The position numbers and the translations under genes were made by a program. Below the pieces are notes generated by a model, which was not told the origin of the DNA, ran no database searches, and saw only the letters and a list, made by a program, of their open reading frames with translations. A stretch of DNA of 64,000 nucleotides from Neocallimastix lanati (nom. inval.) (taxonomy: Eukaryota; Neocallimastigomycota; Neocallimastigomycetes; Neocallimastigales; Neocallimastigaceae). The stretch is from positions 177,501 through 241,500 of the forward strand of contig JACVTC010000073.1 of assembly GCA_016946835.1 (NCBI GenBank), given 5' to 3'. Shown piece by piece: positions 13,595 through 25,397 of the stretch (positions are counted from its first letter, which is position 1; each line of letters opens with the position of its first letter).

Positions 13595-13811
13595 TATTCT
13601 TTATTAATGATTATTACAATTAAAATATTTTAAAAAATATATAAAAAATATATATTTAATAATTATTTTTATAAATATTAATAAAAATAAATAGAAAAAG
13701 CAAATACTATTAATAAATATGTTTTAAAAATAAAAAACTGTTTTTAAAAAGTATATAGTAAAAGATATAAAAAAGAAGTATAGAAATATTAAATTTGAAA
13801 TAGAAATAGAA

Positions 13812-13867
<56 letters not shown>

Positions 13868-14494
13868 GAATTTAAATATAAATAGAAATACAAATAAAAT
13901 ACAAATATGAATAAAATACAAAAACAATTACAAATAAAATATATATAGAAATAGAAATAGAAATATTTATAGTAATAATTGAAATAACAATAAGTAATAA
14001 ATAATGCCAATAATTATAATAATAATAAAATTAAAAACAGAACAAAAAAAATAAAAAAAAAAATTAAAAAAAATTAAAAAAAATTAAAAATAAAAAATAA
14101 AAATTAAAAATTAAAAATTAAAATAAAAATAAAGTAAATAATAATTACTGATTAGAATAAAAAATAAAAATAGATAAAGGAATAGAAAAAGAGACAAATT
14201 TTACTTAAATAAATATATATTATGATAGAAATGTAAAATCTTTATTAAAAATAAAATTCGAATTTAATTTAAAAATTTTATTTTATATTAGATATATGTT
14301 TTTTTTTTTTATTATTTTTTATTTCTTAAGGTTTGAAACCCATTTTGAAATTTATTTTCCATAATAAATAATATAAAATAATTTAAAAAACAAAGATTAA
14401 AAGTTAGCTTATTCATAAATTTTATTAATTATAATAAATTTTATTAAACTATACTATATTATATTATATTTATTTTGTTTTTATTTATATTTTT

Positions 14495-14527
<33 letters not shown>

Positions 14528-14647
14528 CATTTCATTTTTTATTTTTTATTTTCTTTCTATTATATATTCTTTTATTTTTATTGATACTATTTATTTTATC
14601 CTTTTCTTTTATAACATATAATATAAAATATATTTATTTCATAAAAA
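13595..14647. other. divergent intergenic region with microsatellites
   Basis: Shared upstream region of the F-box/ankyrin-like gene (-) and the LIM gene (+). It contains an (AAT)n array near 13815-13864, A-rich AAATTAAAA repeats near 14045-14125 and a T tract at 14500-14527. The long Tyr/Leu/Phe-rich frames here are translations of these repeats. Confidence 0.55.
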
Positions 14648-16180
14648 ATGGATCAATTAGATGAGCTTGATGAACTTGAAGCTACATTAAACAATGGTAT
14701 GAAAATTAATATTATTAAATTTTATATATAATTTATAATACTGAAAAAAATATTAAAATATTAATTATCCAATATATAAATTATATAAATTAGACCTAAA
14801 ATTTGTTAATATTCCAAATTTTAAAGGTTCATATATACATTCGATATTAAAAAAAATATCCGAAATATTAAATATTATTTGTATCTTAATTTTCTATAAT
14901 TGAAATAGTAATATTTAATATAATTAATATTTATTAATTTTATATCTAATATAAATGTAACGCATATATTGATGAATATGAATTGAAATCAAAATTTAAA
15001 TATTTTTTTGTATTTATAAACAACAATAATAAAGGTGTTTGCGCAACATGTGGTGGTAAATAAAGGCAATAAATTATCGTTAAATTAATGATATATTTTT
15101 AAATAGTTTTTTTCCCTATTACATATTTTAATTTATAATTTTTACTTTTTATTTTTATTTTTATTTTTTTTTTTTATTAATTGATTAATAATTTTAATTA
15201 ATTAAATCATTTATTAATGATACGAAAATATTAATTATTAAAATATAGAGCCTTGTATAGGTGATGCTATTTATGCTATGGATAAAACATTTCACAAGGA
15301 TCATTTCGTTTGCTGTATTTGTAATGTTCAATTTGGTACTAATCCATATTACGTTAAAGATGGAAAACCATATTGTCAAAAGGATTATGAAAATGATGTT
15401 CTAGGAATATGTGAAATTTGTGGAAAGCCACTTAAAGATGAACTTGCTGTTGTTGGTGATAAAAAATATCATATGGGATGCTTTAAATGTGTAAATATAT
15501 ATATATAATAGATTTCTATAAAAAAATTACAACTCTAAGAAAATATAATAATTCGTTATTATAATAATATTATTTATATTTTCATAAAAAATATGAATAA
15601 AAAAATAATTATATAATCTATGATAATAATAATAATAATAATAATAGTCTGTTTGTGGAAATGTATTAAATGGAAGATATTACAAAAAAGATGGATTATT
15701 TTTATGTCAAGAAGATTATGAAGACAAATATTTACCAGTATGTGGTAGATGTCATGACAAAATTAGACCAACTGGTGATGTTAAAGAAGCAATATGTATT
15801 GGTGAAAAAAGATTTCATGTTAAATGTTTCTGTTGTAAGTTATAATATTATGTAATATTTTTATAATAATTAAAATTAATAAATTATGATAATGTTATTG
15901 ATAAATCATAAAAATTTATTATTTTTATAATTTTGATTCATAAAGGTTACGTGAGTTATTCTTTATATATATATATATATATATATTAATATTTAAAATA
16001 TTATGCTAATTATAATAATTAATGAATTAATAAAAAAAGGAATGTCAAAAACCATTTGATGACATGAAAGCGTATCCTCTTAATGATGAATATTTCTGTG
16101 AAGAGCATTATAAAACTAAAAGAGAAGAAGAGAAAAAGAAAGAACAAGAGCAAAAAAAGAAACAACAACAAGACCAATAA
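14648..16180 (+). CDS. LIM-domain protein, paxillin-like (LD motif plus three LIM domains)
   Basis: Six exons: 14648-14696, 15035-15055 (21 nt), 15249-15490, 15648-15834, 15946-15950 (5 nt) and 16040-16180. They sum to 645 nt, giving 214 aa. The N-terminus MDQLDELDELEATL looks like a paxillin LD motif, a short leucine-rich helix that binds focal-adhesion partners. Three LIM zinc-binding domains follow: about residues 18-75, 78-135 and 138-200. Each has the C-x2-C...H-x2-C-F-x-C-x2-C...C pattern; an example is HMGCFKCSVC. A Lys/Glu/Gln-rich tail ends the protein. LIM domains are protein-interaction modules, so an actin/adhesion or polarity scaffold is likely. The 5-nt exon GTTAC (acceptor AAAG, donor GTGAGT) is needed to complete a zinc-ligand Cys in LIM3. 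Confidence 0.85.
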
Positions 16181-17140
16181 AAAATGTTGATAATTAAAAA
16201 ATAATATATTATTATTAAATAAAAATAAAAATTAAAAATAATAACTAAAATAAATTTATACTAGTCAAATATCATATATGAATGATATGAATGAGTAGTT
16301 TAGTCAAATAAATTGAATAAGAAATGATAAAATGATACTAAAAAATGTTGATGAATATTTTAGTTATTAAGATTAGTTTAACCTTTATTTTAAAATGCAT
16401 GTCTTTTATAATAAATAAAAGTTAAAAAAAAAAAAAAAAAAAAATAATAATCATTTATAGTAGTATTATTAATATCATTAATTATAATTATAATTTTTAT
16501 TATTATTTCAATTTATATTTTAATTATTATTATTATTGATATTATTGTTATAGTTTATATGAAAATTTATATTTTATGTATTTTTACAATATTTTTACAA
16601 TACAAAACTTTTACAATTCATTCAATATTTTATGATAATGTACTAAATTACGTATTGATAAGTATTAACAAGTGACTTTTTTTTTTAAATATTAAATTTA
16701 AATTTTGAATTACAAAATAGTATTGAATGATACAATATAACTTTTTATTTAAAAATTTTTATATATATTTAAATTTTATTTTACTTCGATTGTACAACAT
16801 ATTAGAAATTAATTTATTTTTAAAATATGTGTGATTATGTATATATATATATATATATTAAATAAAAAAAAAAAAAAAATACTAAATCTTAAATATTAGT
16901 AATATCTCATACTAACATATAAACCTATAAAATTTTATAAAGTAAAATAAAAATGATATTAATTTCGAATAATTAATATATAAATTTAAATTATATCTTT
17001 GTATTTACAGTATCACAAACTCTAAAAGCTAAATTTTTTGTATTATATTGTATTATGTTTTATATTTGCATATTGATCTATTTATTTTTTATTTATTTAT
17101 TAGTAATTTATTTATTATTTATTATTTATTTATTTTTTCT
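16181..17140. other. AT-rich intergenic stretch
   Basis: 3' flank of the LIM gene, with A tract at 16423-16443 and TA repeats near 16840. Nothing else is recognisable. Confidence 0.55.
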
Positions 17141-17144
17141 TTTT

Positions 17145-17375
17145 TATTTCCTGTGTGTTCCACCCTTTGTGGGAATATTGAGGAAGTTAAAACACATCCA
17201 TATAGGTAAAAATGTCCCTGCTGGATGGCCTTACTCAATGTTCAGCATTGTCGCTCTGACATGCATATTATTTCTGAGAATTTTCAAGTACTATTTTTCT
17301 CGATGTGTTTCTCCAGTTCTCTCCTTTGAAGCGAGACCTTACTGAGTGTTCAACATTGGTTCTATTGTTTGATAA
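17145..17375 (-). mobile_element. 5'-truncated SINE-like copy
   Basis: The reverse complement of this island aligns along about 200 bases with 28670-28870. Shared landmarks in order are: GTCTC-CTTCAAAGG; TCTCAG-AATAATATGCATGTCAGAGC; GAGTAAG; CAGCAG-GACATTT; CCTATAT; and a 3' end CACA--GGAAATAAAAA running into A-rich sequence (plus-strand T-rich, 17120-17150). An ATTGAGTAAG/CACTCAGTAAG motif occurs twice within this copy, suggesting an internal duplicated module. The tRNA-like head seen at 28.3 kb is absent, so the copy is truncated. No target-site duplication was identified. Confidence 0.6.
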
Positions 17376-17484
17376 TAAATTCCGAAATTTTATAAAAAGC
17401 ATATAAATATATTTATATATATATTTGCAAAATATATATAATTATTTAGTAATTACTTTATAAATAATAATTTAAATAAGAAAT

Positions 17485-17516
<32 letters not shown>

Positions 17517-17743
17517 AAAAAAAAACAGTTTATAATATATTATTCATAATTTTTTGAACATTTATATTAATAATAAATACAACCTTAATACGCATTAAAT
17601 TATAAGCAATTTATAAATATATATATGAATTCATATTTAAAACATAATTGAAATAAGAATTATTCAAAGTTTTAAATCTAGTATTTCAGAAAAATTAAAT
17701 GATAAACATGCTTTGGCAATGATATTATTTATATATATTATAC
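17376..17743. other. AT-rich spacer
   Basis: Contains a long A tract (about 17488-17514). No gene is seen. Confidence 0.5.
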
Positions 17744-18478
17744 TCAGTTAACCCATCTCTCTAGAAAACATTCATTATTAAAGATAACTTTTGAATGATT
17801 TTTTATTTTATATTGTCCAAATATTTGAAAAGTGGTTACCAAAGAATTATAAAGGTTCATATTGTACTTATTGTACTGATGACCTAATGATTACTTCATC
17901 TTATTTTCATTATTATTACTATCTTTTTCTTTATTTCTTTTACTTTTCATATTACTTTTATTTTTATTCTTTTTGTATTTTGATTTTCTATATTCATTTT
18001 CAATATCATTTTCATCTATATTTTTATCTATATAGTTATGACTATTTATTTTATTACGTAATATATCTAAAAATAGATTTATATTTTTAATATTATTTTC
18101 TTTTGTTTTATCGCTTAATATTACTATTTAATAATAATTATTATCCTAAAATATTGAATAGTTTTCATTTAAAATTAAAGTACTATCTTCATTGTTTTTT
18201 ATAAACTGTTCAGAATCTAATTTTATATTACGTTTTAATGAATTTAATATAGTAATTAATTACAGATAACAATTCTTATTTGTATCTCTAATATAATACC
18301 ATCCATCGATAAGAACGCCAATAACCTTTTTATGTGGCATTCTAAAAATACGATCTTTCAACAAGATTAGCTCATCATAAAAATTTTATACCTTTCCTTA
18401 AAAATTATCATATTTGGTTGCGTGAGGCTTATAGTTAAATTTTATCAAAATCAATTTAAAATTGTAGACACATATCTG
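17744..18478 (-). pseudogene. coding-like frame interrupted only by UAA/UAG, ending in UGA
   Basis: On the minus strand one frame runs about 240 codons from near 18478 to a TGA at 17746-17744 with no frameshift. Its only interruptions are five or six TAA and one TAG. The translation between them is clearly protein-like, for example FRMPHKKVIGVLIDGWYY (near 18343-18290) followed by RDTNKNCYL, then an Asn/Lys/Glu-rich central part and the end FLERWVN. Read with UAA/UAG as Gln, the frame is continuous and stops at UGA. That is the pattern of a ciliate-type code. The alternative is an ordinary pseudogene in which CAA/CAG codons became TAA/TAG. No family is recognised. An A tract (18511-18536) separates it from a divergent relic with the same property. 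Confidence 0.5.
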
Positions 18479-18555
18479 AGAGGATGTAATAATATTATTC
18501 AGTTAATGCAAAAAAAAAAAAAAAAAAAAAAAAAAAAGCATTTATTATTATAAGA

Positions 18556-20724
18556 AGTGTTTTTTCCTTCATTGATAGTGAAATAAAAAATTTTATGTCA
18601 AAAGAAATTAATAAAATAAACGAAAATGAATATGAATTAATAAAATCTAGTTTTCAATCTGAAAATAGTTCTCAACATTCAACAAGATTCGAATTTAGAT
18701 TATACACATTCTGAAGTCACAAAAATAACATCAATGTTTTTTTCTTAAAAATTTTTTCTCATTATATACTAAAGATAAGGATTCAAAAAAAGGATTAAAA
18801 GTAAAGATCATTCAAACGAATATTCAATGAAAGTGAAAAAAAAATTAGAAATTAGCTCAAAAAAAGAACAAAAGAAAAAGCAAACGAAGGAAAAAAAAAA
18901 GCATCAAGAAAAGCATAATATTAGAAATAAATCAGCTATTGTTATTTCTAAAAAAAATTCCAAAGAAAAAAAAGTAATATATTTAAAATATTTAAAAGGG
19001 ATGAACTAAATAACTATGAAAGGTTGAAGAACAAAAGAAAAAAAAATTAATAAAAGAGATCAATAATGAATAACATGATTTAAATGATGAAATATACCAT
19101 GTAACTAAAGAAGAAATTATTGAAGATAAAAGTTATAATCAATTTAAAGAAAACAATAAAAATTTTCAAAAATATGTATGTTAATTATAACTTTTTAATT
19201 AACAATAATCAATTTTATCTTTATACATTTAATCAAAGTTTATTTTATGTAAATAATAATGCTAATATAAATTTAGAAAAAAAAAATATTAAATATAATA
19301 TTATTAATAATTATTTTATTTGGAATATCACTACTCTTGATGTCACTAATAGTGATTATGACTGTTTTACAGAAACAATTTTTAATAACTATAAGAAATT
19401 ACTTAATGATAAATATAATTGTTATAAACCTTTTTTAGAATAAATTGATAATTCTCCACCAAAACCTCAATATAATTCGTAATATATTTTCAATTTTGAA
19501 ATATTTATGAAGTATTTCTTCATGACAGAGAACTTATTCAAGAAGAACAAATAAAAGTCATAGGAAATATAAAAAAATGTAAATAATTCTGAATGAAAGT
19601 TAGCAATGGAAAATAAAGATATTATACGTGGTACTTATAATAAGTAATTATAAAATAAAATGTTTTATTTGAAAATGTTTTAGAGCAACTTCAATAAAAT
19701 ACATATTATCCTTTAAAAACGAAACATTTAATAATAGTGATATAGATAATGATAATGTTAATGAAGAATTTTTTATTTAATGATAAAATATTTGAAAGAA
19801 GAAAAAATGAAATTTTATTTCAATATATTAAAATTATTTAAAATTCATAAAATGATAAATTGAATCTTATATTCTGTCTTAATAAACATCTTAAATTTTT
19901 TAATAAACGTTATCTAACAATGCTTACGAAAAAGGAATCTATTAAAGATTTATATAAAAAGAATAACCAAACATCTAAAAATTGTGTTAAAATTATAAAT
20001 GTATCTTTATTATAAAATTCAATAATACAAAGAAATCAATATGTTATTAGTAATAACAATTCTAGTAAAGATTAACTCATTTCCTCTAATGGAACCGTTA
20101 AATCAATTCAATAACATAACAAATGATATAGATATTTTACCATCAAATTCTGAAAGCAATATTTTCATTTGGTAATAAATTAACTCTAAATAATGACAAG
20201 AAGAATAATTCAAAAGCAATTTTATTATATTTTTATTTAAAGAAAAAAAAAAAAAAAAAAGTGAACATATGATTTCATCAAAAAGTAAAAATATTCTTAG
20301 TAATAATAATGATAATGATATCACCAATATCTTCAAATAGTATTGATAATAATGATAATAATAATTATAATAATAATAATATTGATAATAACAATGATAA
20401 ATCCGAATCTTTTACTAATAATAGTACAAATATTATGAATAATAGTAATAACAATATTAATGGTTTGAATTGAGCAATCACCATTGAAGAGTCTTAAGAA
20501 AAATTAAAGTAATTAGTATTAAAAATTTAAAATCAAATATATTTCAACACTATTTCAAAATAAATTTAGTGATGATATTGAATTCAATAACTGTAACAGT
20601 AGTCCTCTTCATTCAATTAATCACAGTAATATTACTATGATAAATAATAATTCACCAACTAGATCATCTTTTAATATTAATTACAATTCAATAATAAAAT
20701 TAATATTAAATTTATTTTATAAAT
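18556..20724 (+). pseudogene. decayed low-complexity gene with mostly UAA interruptions
   Basis: Successive coding-like stretches lie on the plus strand in changing frames. Examples are SEIKNFMSKEINKINENEYE (about 18578), a Lys-rich block (18827-19006), TTLDVTNSDYDCFTETIF (about 19333-19386), VFLHDRELIQEEQIKVIGNI (about 19515) and LNKHLKFFNKRYLTMLTKKE (about 19880). The frame from 19782 continues about 114 codons with five or six TAA and no other stop. Asn/Asp-rich repeats follow (20340-20460). At least eight frame changes occur, so the gene as it stands is broken. Only one or two in-frame TGA are met (for example after INGLN, near 20470). No domain is recognised. Confidence 0.45.
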
Positions 20725-21749
20725 AATTTATAAATAATTTTATTTTTTTCTTTTTGATTAGTTTTTAAAAAATCGTAATTTATATAAACATTATTCACAA
20801 TTATTTTTTCAATAAATACTATTGATATAATAATTCTAATTTTAATTTCACATTCTTTGTTAAATACTTTTTGAAAACTTCATTTTTTATTATTTATTAT
20901 ATATTATTTTAAAAAAAATTTTTTTTTTTTTTTTTATTATTTATATATATATTAATAAAATATTTCTTCAATAAAAGAAAAAAGAACTTCATAAAAAAAT
21001 TATTTTATTCTATTCAATAAAATAAAAATTATAAAATTTTTATGTTATGTTATATATATATTTATATAACTTTTTTGTTTCTTTTATAACCATAAAATAA
21101 AAAGTAAATTAAAAAATTAAAAATATTGAACCAATATATTTAAATATTTAATATAACAGAATTAATGCATTTTTTTAAAAAAAAAGAATTTTTATTTAAA
21201 TAATATTATAATAGTAAAATTATTATTAAATTTAATAAATAATTTAATTGTATTAGAAATTAAAATCCTAAAATAAATATTATGTATAATATATATTAAA
21301 AAAAAATAATAATAAAAAATAATTATATATATTAACTATTAAGATATATTAAAAATTATACTACTAATAATAATAATAATAAATAAATAAATAAATTATT
21401 GATATTTTTCTTTTTATTATTTGTTTTATTTAATAATGAATAAATGTAAATAAAATGTATATATATATATATATATATTAAATACTGAACCAAATATATA
21501 TTATATAAATTTTGAAATTAAAAAAAAAAAAAAAAAAAGGAAAAGGAAAAAAATATATAGTTATTAATAATAAAATGAGGTATATATATAAATCTTAATG
21601 ATTATTATTATTATTATAATTTTTTTTTTTTTTTGAATAAATTATATTGATAAAAAATTCAATATTATTTTACTATTAAATATTTATTATTAGTAGCATT
21701 TATATAATCTATTGTGGTTAAGACAGTTAAAAAATTAATTGATATTACT
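20725..21749. other. AT-rich intergenic stretch
   Basis: 3' flank of the RS-domain gene, with A/T tracts and TA microsatellite (21457-21478). No gene is seen. Confidence 0.5.
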
Positions 21750-24700
21750 TTATTTTACTAAATCATTCAACTTTTTCATTATATTTGAATCAAATTTCAT
21801 TACATCAAATACCAATTCTTTATCGTTACCCAATTTTTGTTTTTCAGGTACATCTTTTGATACAGATTTCACATCATCATTTTTAATACCAAAGTTATTA
21901 TCAATTGTATTGTTGAAATCAAGATTTACACCTAGAGTTTCTATAAATTTTTCAAGGGGTACTTCATCAATAACTTTTACTACTAATTTTATTCTTTTTT
22001 TACGTTCCTCATTTACCTTTAATACTGAATCATTTAAATTTTTCTTTTTTCGCTTATCTCTTTTATTATTTGAACTTTTTGTAGATGATGTATTTGCATT
22101 ACTTGGTTTTATTGTATTTGTACCTAATGTATTGTCAATATCTACTGTGTTTTCTGAATTTACTGTTACCACTGAATCTGACAATTTTTTCGTTGGATTA
22201 GTAATACTCGCATTAATAGTGATATCATCATTAATTACTTCATTCTTAATATTGTTAGTATTAACTATATTCAAATTTGTTTGGTCCTTATTTTCTTTAT
22301 CGCTTTCTTCTTTCCCTAAGCCTTCATTTATTGATGCATCTTTTTTATCTTTATTATCCTTTGAAATACTTTTTATGTCATTATTATTATTAAATTCATC
22401 AATTTTATTATTATTAATATTTTTATTTTCATTATTTCTATCGTTTACAATTATTATTTTAATTTTTGTTTCTTTTTGAGTTTTATTATTATTTTCTTTC
22501 TTTAAATTTATTGATTTTACGTTTTTCTTATCCTCAATTACATCATTTTTATCTTTATTATTATTTATATTATTATTTTGTTTTTCTGTTGGCATAGTTT
22601 GAACTAATTCATTATTATTTATTTTTTCTTTTTTAGATGAATCTGATACAACATCTAACATATTTTTATCTACTTTTTTATTATTATATAAATTATTTAC
22701 TATATCCATTTTATTATCATTTAATTTAATATTATTATCATTACTATTATTATTATTTATTATTTCTTTTGCATAGTTCTTTTTTTCTATTTTTTTATTT
22801 TTTATTATTTCATCTTCTTTAACTTCATCATGATTATTATTTTCTTTTAAAACATTTCCTATATTTTTATTTAAAATATCTTTTTCCTTTAAATAATTTT
22901 CTTCTACATTATTTATTTTATCAATTTCTTTTAATTTTTTTTCCTCAACTTTACTTATTTGATCTTTTTCTTTTAATATCATTTTTTCGACCTTATTTAT
23001 TTTATCTTTATCACTTACTTTTGCATTTATTTTTCCAATACTTTTTGAATCACCACCAATACTACTCTTTTTAGATATTAAACTTAAATTTTTAATTTTA
23101 ATTTTTGGTGCCTTATCTTTATTAATTAATTTTGTAATAACTTCGTCATCATTTTTACTATCATTAAATTTACTTTTTTTATTACTCTCCAAATCATCAC
23201 GCTTTTTTATATCATCAGAATTTGTATTAATTTTGTTTTCGTTATTCAAATTCGAGCTTTTATTTTCAGTTTCCTTTTCCAAATCTTTATTATTTTCTTT
23301 AATTTATTTATTATAATCATATAATTATTATTATTTATTTGTTTAAAATATTTAATAAATAAATTATTAAATGAAATTAATTTAGAATAACTTGATATTT
23401 AATATTTTATAATTTTTAATTATATAATTTTATTAATATAACTAAATAAAAATTTGTCTTCACAAATATTTATTTGTTATATCACATACCTTCTTCAATG
23501 TCACTCATATTTATATTATTATGACTATTTGTTCTACTATGTTTTTTATGACTCTTAGATTTTCTCTTATAATTATTATTACTACTAGAATTATGTTTAT
23601 TCGTATTTTCATGTTGGTCTATTGCTGAACTATTTAATGACTTCGTTTGACTATGTAAACGTTTACGCCTTTCAATAACACTACAACTTCTACTACGACT
23701 ATGGTTATTACGACTTGTACTTCTACTGCGACTATGACTATAGCTACGACTACGACTACGACTATTACTTGGACTACGACTACGACTATGACTGCGACTA
23801 TGACTGCGACTATGACTGCGACTGCGACTATGACTGCGACTGCGACTATGACTATGACTATGACTATGACTACGACTACGACTTCGACTACGACTGTAGC
23901 TTCTACTATAACTTTTACGTCTTTTACTAAAATAACTACTACTGTGACTTCTATGTTTATGTGAATTTCGACTACGACTTATACTTCTATTACTTCTACT
24001 ATTTGATGAATGATTAGACTTGTGACTACCACTATGACTACTTCTGTGTTCATGACTATGCCTACTATGGCTATGAGATATGTTTTTATTATTTGAACTA
24101 TCTTTATCTTTATCTTTATCTTTATCTTTATCTTTATCAATTTTTGTTTTAGAATTTGAAAAAAAAAATTTATTATTTGACGATAAACTTTTGTTTTCAA
24201 CTTTAATTTTGGAGTTTTTTTCTTTATCTGAACTATTTTTTGAATTATTACTAGAGTTCTTTTTGAATACATCTTTATAAAAATTAATATTTTAATATTG
24301 TTATATATTTTAATTTTATTAATATTATTATTATAATTATTAGTATTATTAATATTATAATTATTAGTATTATTAATATTAGTTTATTAATATTATTATT
24401 ATAATTATTAGTATTATTAATATTATAATTATTAGTATTATTAATATTAGTTTATTAATATTATTATTATTATCACTATTAGTATAAGTATTAGTATTAG
24501 TTTATTATTATTATCACTATTAGTATTAGTATTAGTATTAATTTATTACTATTATTATTATTATTATTAGTATCAATATTAGTTTATTATTATTATTATT
24601 AATATCAGGATTAGTATAAATTTAATATTATCAGTAGTAGTATTAGGATTAGGATTAGTATAGTTTACTATTATTATATTACATTATATTATAATTATAT

Positions 24701-25328
24701 GTATATATAAATATTTCTAATTTTAAATTATCTAATGAATATTAACTATAGAAATATTTGAACTTAACATTAATTTTATATTATTACCTGCAGTTGAATT
24801 TGATTTAATTTTATTATTTAATTCAAAATCAATATTATTTAAATCGACATCTGTAACAATATATGGACTTAATTTATATGTATTATTATATTTATTATCC
24901 TTCGAAGTTACTGATTTTAATTTTTTTTGAGATTTTGAAGAATCTAACTCTTCAGAAGAAGGTGTTAACAGTGAAGCATCACGAGCACTTTGAAAATCCT
25001 TAATATTAATTTTTATAGATTGACTCTTTTGCTTAAAATCTGATAAACTAAATTTTGTTGTGTTTGACAATGGTTGCTTCAATATTTTTGTTGCATTGAT
25101 TTTTGCCTTATTACTTAGTTTACTTATTATATCAGTAGTTTCTTCATTATTTTTATTATAATTATTGTATTTATTTGAGGTAGGTGATGATAATGTGGGT
25201 GAAGTAGGCGAAGAAGCACCTTTATAGGAATTTGTTATAATTGAAGAAGTTGATGCTGAAGATGGTGAAGGCGTTGGAAGTGGATTTTTACTATATAATT
25301 CTTTAAATGATTTTGATATTAATGACAT
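21750..25328 (-). CDS. RS-domain (Arg/Ser-rich) low-complexity protein
   Basis: Three exons: 25328-24788, 24272-23490 and 23284-21750 (541 + 783 + 1535 = 2859 nt, 952 aa). The junctions read NSTA/DVFKK and IEE/DLEKE in frame, with donors GTAATA and GTATGT and acceptors AAAG. Residues 1-180 are Ser/Thr/Pro/Lys-rich. The second exon carries a (Asp-Lys)n run and then a long RS/HS dipeptide domain (about residues 245-370), typical of splicing regulators of the SR-related class. The third exon is Lys/Asn/Asp-rich with a hydrophobic C-terminal patch (RIKLVVKVIDEVPLEKFIETL). No RNA-recognition motif is visible, so this is SR-related rather than a classical SR protein. A nuclear RNA-processing role is inferred from the RS domain alone. 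Confidence 0.7.
23715..23935 (-). repeat. coding minisatellite of RS/HS dipeptides
   Basis: Imprecise 6- to 18-base tandem units (CGTAGT, CATAGT, CGCAGT on the minus strand) encode the Arg-Ser and His-Ser alternation of the SR-related protein. The antisense frames here look like Thr/Met or Asp/Tyr repeats and are not genes. Confidence 0.8.
24296..24665. repeat. intronic ATTA/TTAGTATTA minisatellite
   Basis: The first intron (24273-24787) of the RS-domain gene is filled by tandem variants of ATTATTAATATTAGT; at its left end a roughly 60-base higher-order unit appears twice. It accounts for the intron being larger (515 bases) than the others in the window. Confidence 0.7.
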
Positions 25329-25344
25329 TTTTTATATTGTTTTT

Positions 25345-25397
<53 letters not shown>

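Noticed and set aside
17055-17345. 96-codon open frame with an apparent membrane segment
   Set aside because: It runs from T-rich sequence through a SINE-like fragment in antisense; the fragment's match to 28.7 kb explains the sequence without coding.
18130-18480. Plus-strand frame opposite the minus-strand relic, also open if UAR is read as Gln
   Set aside because: Its translation is hydrophobic and less protein-like than the minus strand (DELILLKDRIFRMPHKK...). It is an antisense shadow.
17744-20724. A genome-wide ciliate code (UAA/UAG = Gln) for the whole window
   Set aside because: The aminotransferase, Nbp35, LIM, casein kinase and regulator genes end at UAA exactly where their families end, and their long exons have no internal UAR. 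Any recoding would be local to the island.
21739-22479. 246-codon plus-strand open frame rich in Phe/Ser/Leu
   Set aside because: Antisense of exon 3 of the SR-related gene, whose splice junctions and frame are consistent.
23701-23964. Thr/Met-rich and Asp/Tyr-rich open frames
   Set aside because: They are antisense readings of the RS-dipeptide repeat of the SR-related gene.
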